This document shows, in pieces, positions 24,992-32,126 of a stretch of DNA of 48,870 nucleotides; within the stretch, counting starts at the first letter, position 1, and the number at the start of each line of letters is the position of its first letter. Location of the stretch: assembly GCA_025934635.1 (NCBI GenBank), contig JAICWX010000021.1, positions 1 through 48,870 on the forward strand. Direction: 5' to 3'. A program made the translations under genes and the position numbers. This DNA comes from Streptosporangiaceae bacterium (GTDB lineage: Bacteria; Actinomycetota; Actinomycetes; Streptosporangiales; Streptosporangiaceae). The notes under the pieces are model-generated. The model was given only the letters and a program-made list of their open reading frames with translations. It had not been told where the DNA came from and did no database searches.

Positions 24992-25611
24992 TTGACGGCC
25001 TCTTTCATGTGGAGGTTCCGCATGGGGGTAATCGGGTCTTCGGCTTCGGCGGCGACCGCCTTGTCCAGGGCCCGGCGGGCGCCGGTCAGCCGCATCCGGA
25101 AGGCGGCCGGGCTGATGCCGAGGACGCGGGCGGCCTCGGCGGGCTGCAGCCCGGCCTCGCTGACCAGCAGGAGAGCCTCGCGGGCGCGGGGCCGGAGCCG
25201 GTCCAGGGCGGCGATCACGGCCTGGCTGGAGCGGGCGGCGTCGATGCGCTCCTCCAGGCGCTCGATGTCGCTCGGGCCGATCAGCCGGCGGCCCGCGATC
25301 CGGGCCAGGGCGGCCGACTCACGGGCCTGGCGGCGCCGGGCGCTGGCGATCAGCCGGGCGGTGATGCCCAGCAGCCACGCCCCCGGCTCGCCCCGCTGCC
25401 GGTCGTAGGACCGGGCCGCGGTCAGCACCGTGACGAAGGTCGCGGCCACCAGGTCAGCGGCGTCGGCCGGGTCGGTCACCCGCCGGGCCGCGAATCCGAT
25501 GACCCGGTCCACGTGCCGGCGGTAGAAGAGCTCGAACGCCGCCGGATCGGAATCCAGGCGGCGCAGCAGCTCCTCGTCGGCCGGCCCGCTAGCTGTCGAT
25601 TCGGTGTCCAT
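24988..25611 (-). CDS. ECF-type RNA polymerase sigma factor
   Basis: This 207-aa protein has sigma region 2 (AAFELFYRRHVDRVIGFAARRVTDPADAADLVAATFVTVL, then GAWLLGITARLIASARRR). Region 4 (LDRLRPRAREALLLVSEAGLQPAEAARVLGISPAAFRMRLTGARRAL) is also present. ATG 25611 gives a natural start. The order sigma then membrane protein, with a TTGA overlap, implies a cognate pair. A hairpin after the second gene closes the operon. No target promoters can be read from this window. Confidence 0.9.
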   Translation of the reverse strand: MDTESTASGPADEELLRRLDSDPAAFELFYRRHVDRVIGFAARRVTDPADAADLVAATFVTVLTAARSYDRQRGEPGAWLLGITARLIASARRRQARESAALARIAGRRLIGPSDIERLEERIDAARSSQAVIAALDRLRPRAREALLLVSEAGLQPAEAARVLGISPAAFRMRLTGARRALDKAVAAEAEDPITPMRNLHMKEAVN

Positions 25612-25665
25612 ACCTGTACTTGGTCGCTCGGGGCCGGGCGCAAGGAATCTTGTTCATGCGGATCT

Positions 25666-26442
25666 TCACGGGGGCGGGCCGGCCGCCAGGGCTTGCACGC
25701 GCTGGGCGACGAGTTCGTTGAGCCGGAGCCAGGCCGGGGAGTAGTCGTTGACGTGGGCGGACAGCATGGCCTGCTCGTCGCGTGACAGCGCCCCCAGCTC
25801 GGTCCAGTCGGCCGAGGCGACGCCGGCCGCCGCGGCGCTCTTGACCAGGCGGTCCACCATCTCCCCGGCCAGCTCGGCCAGCCGGGAGTCGCCCGGATCC
25901 CAGTCGTGCGCCTGGTCATAGCGCAGGTAGAAGCGGCAGTACTCCGGATCGGCCAGGTCGGCCCGCTTCTGCGCGATCCAGTCCAGCGCCTTGTCCGGGT
26001 AGCTGGCCGCCAGCATGATCCAGCCGTCGCGTTCCAGCGTCACCTGCCGGCCGCTGATGCCGAGGGCCCGCAGGTCGTCGAGGTAGGCGGCGATGCCGGC
26101 CGGGAGGAACAGGCGCTCGCCCGCGGTGAGCTCGGCCACCCGGCGGCGGCGGTGCTCGAGTTCGGTGATCTCCCGGGCCAGCGCCTGGTCAATGTCGGCC
26201 ACCGCCCGGGCGAAGTGCTCGGGGTCGGCCGCCATGATCTCGGAGATCCGGGCCAGCGGCACGCCGGCCTCGGCCAGGGTCTTGATCCGGATCAGGTCGA
26301 TGACGGCCCGGGCGTCGTAGCGGCGGTAGCCGGAGTGGTCACGCTCGGGCTCGGGGAGCAGGCCGGTCTGGTGGTAGTGCCGCACCGCGCGCACCGTCAC
26401 CCCGACGTAGTCGGCCAGCCGCTTGATGGTGAGCATCATCAT
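25666..26442 (-). CDS. MerR-family regulator, third gene of an ABC exporter operon
   Basis: The N-terminus is a MerR winged helix (MLTIKRLADYVGVTVRAVRHYHQTGLLPEPERDHSGYRRYDARAVIDLIRIKTLAEAGVPLARI). A coiled dimerisation helix (AREITELEHRRRRVAEL) and a ligand-type C-terminal domain of about 140 residues follow. The gene starts in three consecutive ATG codons, the first overlapping the permease stop (TGATG at 26444-26440), so it is made together with the transporter. Its likely operator is the TTGACGC-T-GCGTCAA palindrome just before the ATPase gene, giving drug-inducible autoregulation. No Cys cluster for metals is seen, so an organic inducer is more likely. Confidence 0.88.
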   Translation of the reverse strand: MMMLTIKRLADYVGVTVRAVRHYHQTGLLPEPERDHSGYRRYDARAVIDLIRIKTLAEAGVPLARISEIMAADPEHFARAVADIDQALAREITELEHRRRRVAELTAGERLFLPAGIAAYLDDLRALGISGRQVTLERDGWIMLAASYPDKALDWIAQKRADLADPEYCRFYLRYDQAHDWDPGDSRLAELAGEMVDRLVKSAAAAGVASADWTELGALSRDEQAMLSAHVNDYSPAWLRLNELVAQRVQALAAGPPP

Positions 26443-27227
26443 CAGTGTGCCGCAGGCTTGGAGAACGCCGCCACTGCCCAGGCGTATCCGCCCGCGCCGA
26501 GCACGACGCACCAGCCGAGCGCGATCACCGCGTTGTGGCCGATCGGGGCGCCGGTGAGCAGGCCGCGGACGGTCTCGATGGCGGGGGTGAACGGCTGGTA
26601 CTCGGCGAACTGGCGCACCCCGGGCGGCATCGAGGAGGCGGGGGCGAACGCGGAGCCGACGAAGGGCAGGAACACGATCAGCATGGGTGAGTTGCTGGCC
26701 GCCTCGGGGGTCGCCGAGACCAGCCCCATCGCCACCGCGAGCCAGGTCAGCGCGAGCGTGAGGAACAGCAGCAGGCCGGCCGCCGCCAGCCACCGGTCCG
26801 CGGTGGCGTGCGGCCGGAAGCCCAGCCCGATCGCGACGACGGCAACGCAGGCGGTGCTGGCGATCGTGCTGAGCACGCTGTTGATCACGTGGGCGGCCAG
26901 GATCGCCACCCGCGAGATCGGCATCGTGCGGAAGCGGTCGACGATGCCTTCGGTGGTGTCCACGCAGACGGCCACGGCCGTGGCCATGCTGCCGGAGGCC
27001 ACCGCCGTGATGATGATGCCGGGGGCGATGTAGGCGATGTAGTGAGCGGGATGCCCGCCGCTGGTCGCGAGCCCGCTGCCGAGCGTCTTGCCCAGGACGC
27101 CGGTGAACAGCAGCAGCACGATCACCGGCCCGAAGATGGCGCCGACCGTCATCGAGGGGTAGCGGACGGTGTGCCGCAGGTTGCGGCGCAGCAGGGTGAG
27201 CGTGTCGGTCACGGCGTGGTTCGTCAC
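26442..27227 (-). CDS. ABC-2 type exporter permease (DrrB-like)
   Basis: The 261-aa protein has about six membrane segments: PSMTVGAIFGPVIVLLLFTGVLG near the N-terminus, ILAAHVINSVLSTIASTACVAVVAIGLGF, LLLFLTLALTWLAVAMGLVS, and a C-terminal helix. The ABC-2 consensus near the end, FAEYQPFTPAIETVRGLLTGAP, is present. It should form a dimeric channel with the ATPase encoded just upstream, whose stop overlaps its ATG (ATGA at 27224-27227). A DrrAB-like role in exporting a hydrophobic or cationic compound is inferred. It is paralogous to the permease at 29402-30220. Confidence 0.9.
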   Translation of the reverse strand: MTNHAVTDTLTLLRRNLRHTVRYPSMTVGAIFGPVIVLLLFTGVLGKTLGSGLATSGGHPAHYIAYIAPGIIITAVASGSMATAVAVCVDTTEGIVDRFRTMPISRVAILAAHVINSVLSTIASTACVAVVAIGLGFRPHATADRWLAAAGLLLFLTLALTWLAVAMGLVSATPEAASNSPMLIVFLPFVGSAFAPASSMPPGVRQFAEYQPFTPAIETVRGLLTGAPIGHNAVIALGWCVVLGAGGYAWAVAAFSKPAAH

Positions 27228-28174
27228 CGGCGGTCACCCGTCAGGGCGAGGAAGACGTCGTCGAGGTCGGGAGTGTGCACCGAGAGGTCGGCGACGGGGA
27301 TGCCCGCGGCGTCCAGCCGGTCGAGCACCGACCGCACGGCGCCGAGACTGCCGTCGCTGGGCACCTGTGCGGTCAGGGCATCCTCGTCGACCGCGACGGC
27401 CGCCAGTGCCATGGCGGCCGTGGTCAAGGCCGCCGAGTCGGTGAATTGCAGGGTGATGTGGCCGCCGGGAACCAGCCGTTTCAGCTCGGCCGCGGTGCCC
27501 TGGGCGACGATCCGCCCGCCGTCCAGCACGCCGATCAGCCCGGCCAGCTGGTCGGCCTCCTCCAGGTACTGCGTGGTGAGGAAGATGGTGACGCCGTCGG
27601 CGACCAGCTCGCGGACGATGGCCCACAGCTCCCGGCGGCTGCGCGGGTCGAGCCCCGCGGTCGGCTCGTCCAGGAAGATCACCCGCGGCTCGCCGACCAG
27701 CGTCATGGCCAAGTCCAGCCGGCGGCGCAGGCCGCCCGAGTAGGTCGAGATCGGCTGGTCCGCCGCGTCGCTCAGCCCGAACCGTTCCAGCAGGGCGGCG
27801 GCGCGGTGCCGCCCGGGGCGGCGCCCCAGCCGGTAGAGGTCCGCCATCAAGATCAGGTTCTCCCGCGCGGACAGCAGGTTGTCCACCGCCGAGAACTGCC
27901 CGGTGACCCCGATCACCCGGCGGACGGCCTGCGGCTCGGCGGCCAGGTCATGTCCGGCGACGCTGGCCCGGCCGCCGTCCGCCTCGATGAGCGTGGAAAG
28001 GATCCGTACGGTGGTCGTCTTGCCCGCGCCGTTCGGCCCCAGCAGGGCGAATACCGTCCCCGCGGGGACCCGGAGGTCGATGCCGTCGAGCACCGTCTTG
28101 CGGCCGTAGGCCTTGCGCAGATCCGTGGTCGTGACCGCGAAGTCCGGCTCTGTCTTTTTCGTCATGGCCGCCAT
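27224..28174 (-). CDS. ABC exporter ATPase (DrrA-like)
   Basis: The 316-aa protein carries Walker A (GPNGAGKTTT), Q-loop (TGQFSAVDNLL), signature (YSGGLRRRLDLA), Walker B (VIFLDEPTAGLD) and the switch segment TTQYLEEADQLA. A DrrA-type C-terminal extension ends in HTPDLDDVFLALTG. Start is ATG 28174 or ATG 28165 (MTKKTEPDF). The palindrome at 28184-28198 begins 10 bases from the first ATG, so the transcript is probably very short-leadered or leaderless, which favours the second start. It heads a three-gene operon with permease and MerR, and is divergent from a second DrrA-like gene. Confidence 0.9.
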   Translation of the reverse strand: MAAMTKKTEPDFAVTTTDLRKAYGRKTVLDGIDLRVPAGTVFALLGPNGAGKTTTVRILSTLIEADGGRASVAGHDLAAEPQAVRRVIGVTGQFSAVDNLLSARENLILMADLYRLGRRPGRHRAAALLERFGLSDAADQPISTYSGGLRRRLDLAMTLVGEPRVIFLDEPTAGLDPRSRRELWAIVRELVADGVTIFLTTQYLEEADQLAGLIGVLDGGRIVAQGTAAELKRLVPGGHITLQFTDSAALTTAAMALAAVAVDEDALTAQVPSDGSLGAVRSVLDRLDAAGIPVADLSVHTPDLDDVFLALTGDRR

Positions 28175-28183
28175 GGTTCAAGG

Positions 28184-28198
28184 TTGACGCTGCGTCAA
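28184..28198. promoter_or_regulatory. 15-bp perfect palindrome, probable MerR operator
   Basis: TTGACGC and GCGTCAA flank a single T, forming a perfect 7-1-7 palindrome immediately before the left exporter ATPase gene. On the coding strand TTGACC precedes it, so the palindrome would lie in the long spacer between -35 and -10 elements. That is where MerR regulators bind and untwist DNA. The regulator is encoded as the operon's last gene. Confidence 0.6.
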
Positions 28199-28245
28199 GG
28201 TCAAGCCCGCGCCGCGATCTTCCTCGCCGGGCGCGCAGCGAGATG

Positions 28246-28298
28246 ACTTGAACAAAGCTCAAGTATGACCTAGCCTGTGACTTGAGCATTGTTCAAGT
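28246..28298 (+). promoter_or_regulatory. Twin 19-bp operators over a promoter of the right-hand ABC exporter
   Basis: ACTTGA-N7-TCAAGT occurs at 28246-28264 and again at 28280-28298, 34 bp apart. A promoter can be read between them: TTGAAC at 28248-28253, a 17-base spacer, and TAGCCT at 28271-28276. The first operator covers the -35 and the second the expected start point near 28283. This fits repression by a dimeric regulator. The nearby TetR gene (30172-30909) is the best candidate. Confidence 0.65.
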
Positions 28299-28319
28299 CG
28301 ATGAGGAGACGGGGCAGGC

Positions 28320-29405
28320 ATGAGGCAGGCAAACGGAGCGGCGGGCGGGCCCGCCGCCGCGACCGGCACGGCGGCCGGGGGCAGCACGGCGGCCGGGGGC
28401 AGCACGGCGGCCGGGGGCAGCACGGCGGCCGGGGGCAGCACGGCGATGAAAGGCAGCGCAACGATGAGGGGCAGCACGGCGATCGAGGTCAGGGGGCTCC
28501 GGAAGTCGTTTGGCGACCAGGTCGTCCTTGACGGGATCGATCTGTCGGTGCCCGCGGGGACGGTGTTCGCGCTGCTCGGGCCGAACGGGGCGGGCAAGAC
28601 GACGATGGTGCGGATCCTGGCTACGCTGTCCGCCGCGGACGCCGGCCAGGTCGCGATCGCGGGCCACGACATCGGGCGCGAGCCGCAGGCGGTGCGCTCG
28701 GTCATCGGCGTCACGGGCCAGTTCTCGGCCATCGACGCCTACCTCAGCGCCGAGGAGAACCTGCTGCTGATGGCGGACCTGTGGCACCTGCCCAAGCGGG
28801 CGGGCCGGCAGCGGAGCGCGGAACTGCTCGAGCTGCTCGACCTGGCCGGCGTGGGTCCCCGGCCGGCGTTCACCTTCTCCGGCGGCATGCAGCGCCGTCT
28901 TGACCTGGCCATGACGTTGATGGGCGCACCGCGGGTCATCTTCCTCGACGAGCCGACCACGGGCCTTGATCCGCGCGGCCGCCGGACCATGTGGGAGCTC
29001 ATCCGCCGGCTGGTGCGCGAGGAGGCGGTCACGATCTTCCTCACCACCCAGTACCTGGAGGAGGCCGACCAGCTGGCCGGCCTGGTCGCCGTGCTCGACC
29101 ACGGCGCGATCGTCGCCCAGGGCACCGCGGCCGACCTCAAGCGCCGCATCCCCGGTGGTCACGCGCTGCTGACCTTCACCTCGGCGCGCGCGCTCGAGGC
29201 CGCGGCCCGGGAGCTCGGCGACCGCGCCAGCCGGGACGACGAGACGCTGACCCTGCAGGTGGCCAGCGACGACAGCGCGCGGTCGGTCCTGGACCTGCTC
29301 ACCCGGATCGACGTCGATGCGGTCCAGCACGTCGCGCTGCACACGCCCGACCTGGACGACGTCTTCCTCACCCTCACCGGCCAGGCGCGGAAGGTCCCGT
29401 CATGA
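28320..29405 (+). CDS. ABC exporter ATPase (DrrA-like) with repetitive N-terminal extension
   Basis: All ATPase motifs are intact: Walker A GPNGAGKTT, Q-loop TGQFSAIDAYL, signature FSGGMQRRLDLA, Walker B VIFLDEPTTGLD, and the ending HTPDLDDVFLTLTG. The protein is 361 aa, about 45 longer than its paralogue at 27224-28174. The extra residues at about 10-50 are Gly/Ala/Ser/Thr-rich and encoded by an 18-bp tandem repeat. GAGGAG lies 11 bases before ATG 28320. A later ATG at about 28461 (MRGSTAIEVRGLRKSF) could serve as a start that skips the repeats. Its stop overlaps the permease start (ATGA). Confidence 0.88.
   Translation: MRQANGAAGGPAAATGTAAGGSTAAGGSTAAGGSTAAGGSTAMKGSATMRGSTAIEVRGLRKSFGDQVVLDGIDLSVPAGTVFALLGPNGAGKTTMVRILATLSAADAGQVAIAGHDIGREPQAVRSVIGVTGQFSAIDAYLSAEENLLLMADLWHLPKRAGRQRSAELLELLDLAGVGPRPAFTFSGGMQRRLDLAMTLMGAPRVIFLDEPTTGLDPRGRRTMWELIRRLVREEAVTIFLTTQYLEEADQLAGLVAVLDHGAIVAQGTAADLKRRIPGGHALLTFTSARALEAAARELGDRASRDDETLTLQVASDDSARSVLDLLTRIDVDAVQHVALHTPDLDDVFLTLTGQARKVPS
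28368..28475 (+). repeat. 18-bp tandem repeat encoding Thr-Ala-Ala-Gly-Gly-Ser
   Basis: Four identical 18-bp units (28368-28385, 28386-28403, 28404-28421, 28422-28439) are followed by two degenerate ones (to 28475) encoding TAMKGS and ATMRGS. The unit length is a multiple of three, so changes in copy number keep the frame. It lies entirely within the N-terminal extension before the first strand of the ATPase fold. This is a minisatellite, not a CRISPR array: there are no spacers. Confidence 0.9.
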
Positions 29406-30220
29406 CGTACCCGCTGCGCGACACGTCGACGATGCTGCGGCGCAACATCAAGCAGGAGCTGCGGGACAAGGTGGCGATCGGCGCCATCATCGGCATTCCC
29501 GTGCTGTTCCTGCTGCTGTTCACCTACGTCTTCGGCGGGGCGCTCAAGGACTCGGTCCAGTCGGCCAGCGCGCCCGCGTACATCGACTACGTCCTGCCGG
29601 GGCTGATCGTCATGACCGCCGCGGCCGGGCTGATCGGCATCTCGACCCAGGCGAGCGTCGACATGACGGCCGGCATCATCGACCGGTTCCGGACGATGGC
29701 GATCTTCCGGCCGTCGATCCTCATCGCGCGCATCGTGGCCAGCGCGCTGCAGACGGTGGTGGCCATGGCAGCCGTCTTCGGGATCGCCTTCGCGCTCGGC
29801 TTCCGCTCCCGCGCCGGGCTGCCGGAGTGGCTCGGCGCGGCCGGGCTGCTCACGATCATCACCGTCAGCCTGGCGTGCCTGGGCCTGGCCTTCGGCCTGG
29901 CCGCCAAGACGGTTGCCTCGGCCAGCAACGGCCCGTTCCCGCTGATCGTGCTGCCGCTGGTCGGCTCGGGGATCGTGCCGACCTCCACGATGCCGGCCGG
30001 GCTGCGCTACTTCGCGGAGTACCAGCCGTTCAGCCCGATGATCAACACCCTGCGCGGCCTGCTGCTCGGTACCCCCGTCGGGTGGAGCTGGCTCACCGCC
30101 CTGGTCTGGTGCGGCGGCCTCGGCCTGCTCGGCCTGACCTGGTCGGTCCGCGTGTTCAACCGCCGGGACCGTCAGCGCGGCGTCCCCGGGCCCGGTTTTT
30201 CCGCCGCCGCGGCCGAGTGA
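29402..30220 (+). CDS. ABC-2 type exporter permease (DrrB-like)
   Basis: The 272-aa protein has six predicted membrane helices (AIIGIPVLFLLLFTYVFGGAL, YIDYVLPGLIVMTAAAGLIG, a central AMAAVFGIAFALGF, ITVSLACLGLAFGLAA, LIVLPLVGSGIV, and a C-terminal WCGGLGLLGLTWSV). The ABC-2 phrase YFAEYQPFSPMINTLRGLLLGTPVG is present. Cytoplasmic RFRTMAIFRPSIL is the coupling-helix region also seen in the left permease (RFRTMPISRVAIL). It overlaps the ATPase stop (ATGA) at its start. It overlaps the convergent TetR gene by 49 bases at its end. The pair probably exports a toxic compound or metabolite. Confidence 0.9.
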   Translation: MTYPLRDTSTMLRRNIKQELRDKVAIGAIIGIPVLFLLLFTYVFGGALKDSVQSASAPAYIDYVLPGLIVMTAAAGLIGISTQASVDMTAGIIDRFRTMAIFRPSILIARIVASALQTVVAMAAVFGIAFALGFRSRAGLPEWLGAAGLLTIITVSLACLGLAFGLAAKTVASASNGPFPLIVLPLVGSGIVPTSTMPAGLRYFAEYQPFSPMINTLRGLLLGTPVGWSWLTALVWCGGLGLLGLTWSVRVFNRRDRQRGVPGPGFSAAAAE

Positions 30221-30909
30221 GACCCGGCCTCCGCGAGCTGGGCCGCCAGGCCGTCGAGAATGGCCCGCAGGCCGAATTCGAAGCTCCCCCTGGGGGCCGC
30301 GCCGTAGTCGGTCGCGGCCTCGTCCGGCCCGGCCTCCAGCCGGGCCCGGAGCCGCGGGAACTGCGCGGCGAGCTCGGTGGCCTGGGCCACATGGTCGCGG
30401 ATCAGCTCCTCGGCGTTGCCACCATCACGGCTGAGCCTGCGGGTCAGCGACGCATCGGCGGCCACGCCGAGGGCATTGCCGAGCACGAACGTGAAGACGG
30501 TGGCCGCGGCCTGACCGGCCCGCGCGCCACTGAATCCGGCCGCCTCGTAGATGGCGAGGGTGTGGTCGTCGTGCCGGGCCTTGCCCGGGCCGAACACCAG
30601 GAAGGAGCCGAAGGCCTGCAGCAGCCAGGGGTGGCGGACGAGCATCGCGTGCAGGCCGGTGGCCATCGCGGCGGCCGCGTCCCGCCATCCGGCCGCGTCC
30701 GGCTCCGGCAGCGGGATCTCGTTCCAGGCCTGGTCGGCGGCTAGCGAGATGAGGTTGTCCTTGCTGTCCACGTGCCAGTAGATCGCGGTGGCGGCGGAGT
30801 CGAGCCGGCGGCCGAGCGCGCGGATGTTGAACCCTTCCAGGCCGTCGGTGTCGAGCAGGTCCACCGCCGCGGAGATGATCTTCTCGCGGGTCAGCGTGTC
30901 GCGCGGCAT
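30172..30909 (-). CDS. TetR-family repressor (TetR_C-type ligand domain)
   Basis: The 245-aa protein has an N-terminal TetR helix-turn-helix (LTREKIISAAVDLLDTDGLEGFNIRALGRRLDSAATAIYWHVDSKDNLISLAAD). The C-terminal domain resembles the tetracycline-repressor class (HPWLLQAFGSFLVFGPGKARHDDHTLAIYEAAGF, then FTFVLGNALGVA). It is convergent with the exporter permease and overlaps it by 49 bases. It is the most likely repressor of that exporter through the two ACTTGA-N7-TCAAGT sites. Its last 12 residues (AAAAEKPGPGTPR) are low-complexity. Confidence 0.88.
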   Translation of the reverse strand: MPRDTLTREKIISAAVDLLDTDGLEGFNIRALGRRLDSAATAIYWHVDSKDNLISLAADQAWNEIPLPEPDAAGWRDAAAAMATGLHAMLVRHPWLLQAFGSFLVFGPGKARHDDHTLAIYEAAGFSGARAGQAAATVFTFVLGNALGVAADASLTRRLSRDGGNAEELIRDHVAQATELAAQFPRLRARLEAGPDEAATDYGAAPRGSFEFGLRAILDGLAAQLAEAGSHSAAAAEKPGPGTPR

Positions 30910-30913
30910 ACCC

Positions 30914-31345
30914 TCACGATAGGGCAGCGGACAGCGCCTGCAGGGCGGCGACGGCGTCGGCCAGCGGCTGCTCGCCCAGGGCCTTGGCCAGCCGTCCGGC
31001 CGCGGCCGCGTGGCCGGGGCCGATCCGCGCGATCGCGGCGCGGCCCTGCTCGGTCGGGGTGAGCAGCTTGGCCCGGCGGTGCGCCGGGTTGGGGAGGTAG
31101 CGGGCCAGCCCGCGGTCGGCCAGGATGTCCGCGATGCGCTGCACGCTCTGCCGGGTGATGCCCATGTCCCGCGCGATGCCGGCCACGGTCAGCGGCTCGC
31201 CCAGCACCGCGCCGAGCACCTGCCACCAGGCCGCCGTCAGCCCGGCCGGCCGGGCCAGTTCCTCGGCGAGCGCGAGGAACTGGCCGTTCAGCCGGAACGT
31301 GGTGACCGCCGCCGCCGACAGCAGGTCCTGCTCGCGGCGGGTCAC
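30914..31345 (-). CDS. MarR-family regulator
   Basis: The 143-aa winged-helix protein shows the MarR core: ARPAGLTAAWWQVLGAVLGEPLTVAGIARDMGITRQSVQRIADILADRGLARYLPNPAHRRAKLLTPTEQG, with the wing's conserved D/N-P-x-H-R-R-A-K-L. It follows the DJ-1/PfpI gene with an ATGA overlap (31342-31345), so both are on one message. It most likely autoregulates by binding the paired GACAG-N4-CTGTC sites at the operon start. There is no conserved redox Cys in the N-terminal helix, so small-molecule sensing is more likely than oxidation sensing. Confidence 0.88.
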   Translation of the reverse strand: MTRREQDLLSAAAVTTFRLNGQFLALAEELARPAGLTAAWWQVLGAVLGEPLTVAGIARDMGITRQSVQRIADILADRGLARYLPNPAHRRAKLLTPTEQGRAAIARIGPGHAAAAGRLAKALGEQPLADAVAALQALSAALS

Positions 31346-31986
31346 GCCGGCCCCAGCGCCGACTCACCGGCCGGAACCGCCATCAGCTCGTAGAAGCCGG
31401 CCGGGTCGCGGTCGCCGTAGAGCTTGAACCAGGACGCGGCCACCGCGGGGGTGTAGATCCCGAGCCGCTCGAAGATCGCCCGGGCGAAGTGGGCCGGCGC
31501 CACGCCGGTCGCGGTGATCAGGTCCCCGTCCGCCACCACGGGCTCGGTCACGTACCGGCCGCCGCCCGCGTACCCGGTGAGCGCGAGGTACCCGGCGTCG
31601 TTGCTGGTGTGCGCGCGGTCGTCCAGCAGCCCTTCCAGGGCCAGGCCGAAGGTCGCGCCGCAGATCGCGGCCACGGGCACGCCGGCCGCGAGGAACCGCC
31701 GGGCGGCGGTGCGGAAGCCGGCCATCGAGTCCTCGCCCCAGGTGTCGCCGCCGGCCAGGATCAGCATCGCGCTGTCCTGCGGCCGGAGCTCGTCCACGGC
31801 GATGTCGGGCACGATGCGCAGGCCGCCCATCGTGGTGACCGGCTCGCGCGTCGGGCCCACGGTGGTGACCGCGTACCGGCCCGGCTGGCGCTGCCAGCTG
31901 TCGCGGCGGATGTGCGCGGTCGCGTAGCCGGTCTCCCAGTCGGCGAAGGTGTCGAACACTGCCACGTGCACCGTCGAGGTATTCAT
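31342..31986 (-). CDS. DJ-1/PfpI family protein (class I glutamine amidotransferase-like)
   Basis: The 214-aa protein follows the DJ-1/PfpI fold: VHVAVFDTFADWETGYATAHI with an acidic residue at the expected place. The nucleophile elbow is VAAICGATFGLA, with a Cys at about residue 116. It ends with helices around WFKLYGDRDPAGFYELMA. Members act as glyoxalases/deglycases, chaperones or amidases; which applies here cannot be told. It is the first gene of a two-gene operon with MarR. The predicted transcription start coincides with the A of its ATG, so the mRNA is probably leaderless. Confidence 0.86.
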   Translation of the reverse strand: MNTSTVHVAVFDTFADWETGYATAHIRRDSWQRQPGRYAVTTVGPTREPVTTMGGLRIVPDIAVDELRPQDSAMLILAGGDTWGEDSMAGFRTAARRFLAAGVPVAAICGATFGLALEGLLDDRAHTSNDAGYLALTGYAGGGRYVTEPVVADGDLITATGVAPAHFARAIFERLGIYTPAVAASWFKLYGDRDPAGFYELMAVPAGESALGPA

Positions 31987-32021
31987 GACAGTATTCTGTC
32001 AAATAGACAGCATGCTGTCAA
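31987..32021 (-). promoter_or_regulatory. Leaderless promoter with two MarR-type operators
   Basis: On the minus strand TTGACA (32021-32016), a 17-base spacer and CAGAAT (31998-31993) are followed by six bases and then the ATG at 31986, so +1 falls on the start codon. Two 14-bp palindromes, GACAG-TATT-CTGTC (31987-32000) and GACAG-CATG-CTGTC (32006-32019), cover -10 and -35, 19 bp apart. A bound regulator would block polymerase. Confidence 0.75.
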
Positions 32022-32034
32022 TAATCGGAGGAAC

Positions 32035-32054
32035 GGGGGTGGGGCGGGGACGGG
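32035..32054 (+). other. G-quadruplex-prone tract
   Basis: Four runs of 3-5 G separated by loops of 1, 1 and 2 bases fit a canonical, very stable quadruplex. Purine-rich G-runs continue to about 32113. The tract lies between the YdcF stop and the DJ-1/PfpI promoter. Confidence 0.6.
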
Positions 32055-32126
32055 ATCGTGAGGTGGGGGCGGGGACGAGGAGTGAGGGGAGAGGCGAGGA
32101 GAGGGGTGGGGTCGCGGCGCGCGGTC

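Noticed and set aside
28368..28475. Possible CRISPR array
   Set aside because: Units are contiguous 18-bp repeats with no spacers and lie in frame inside an ABC ATPase gene.
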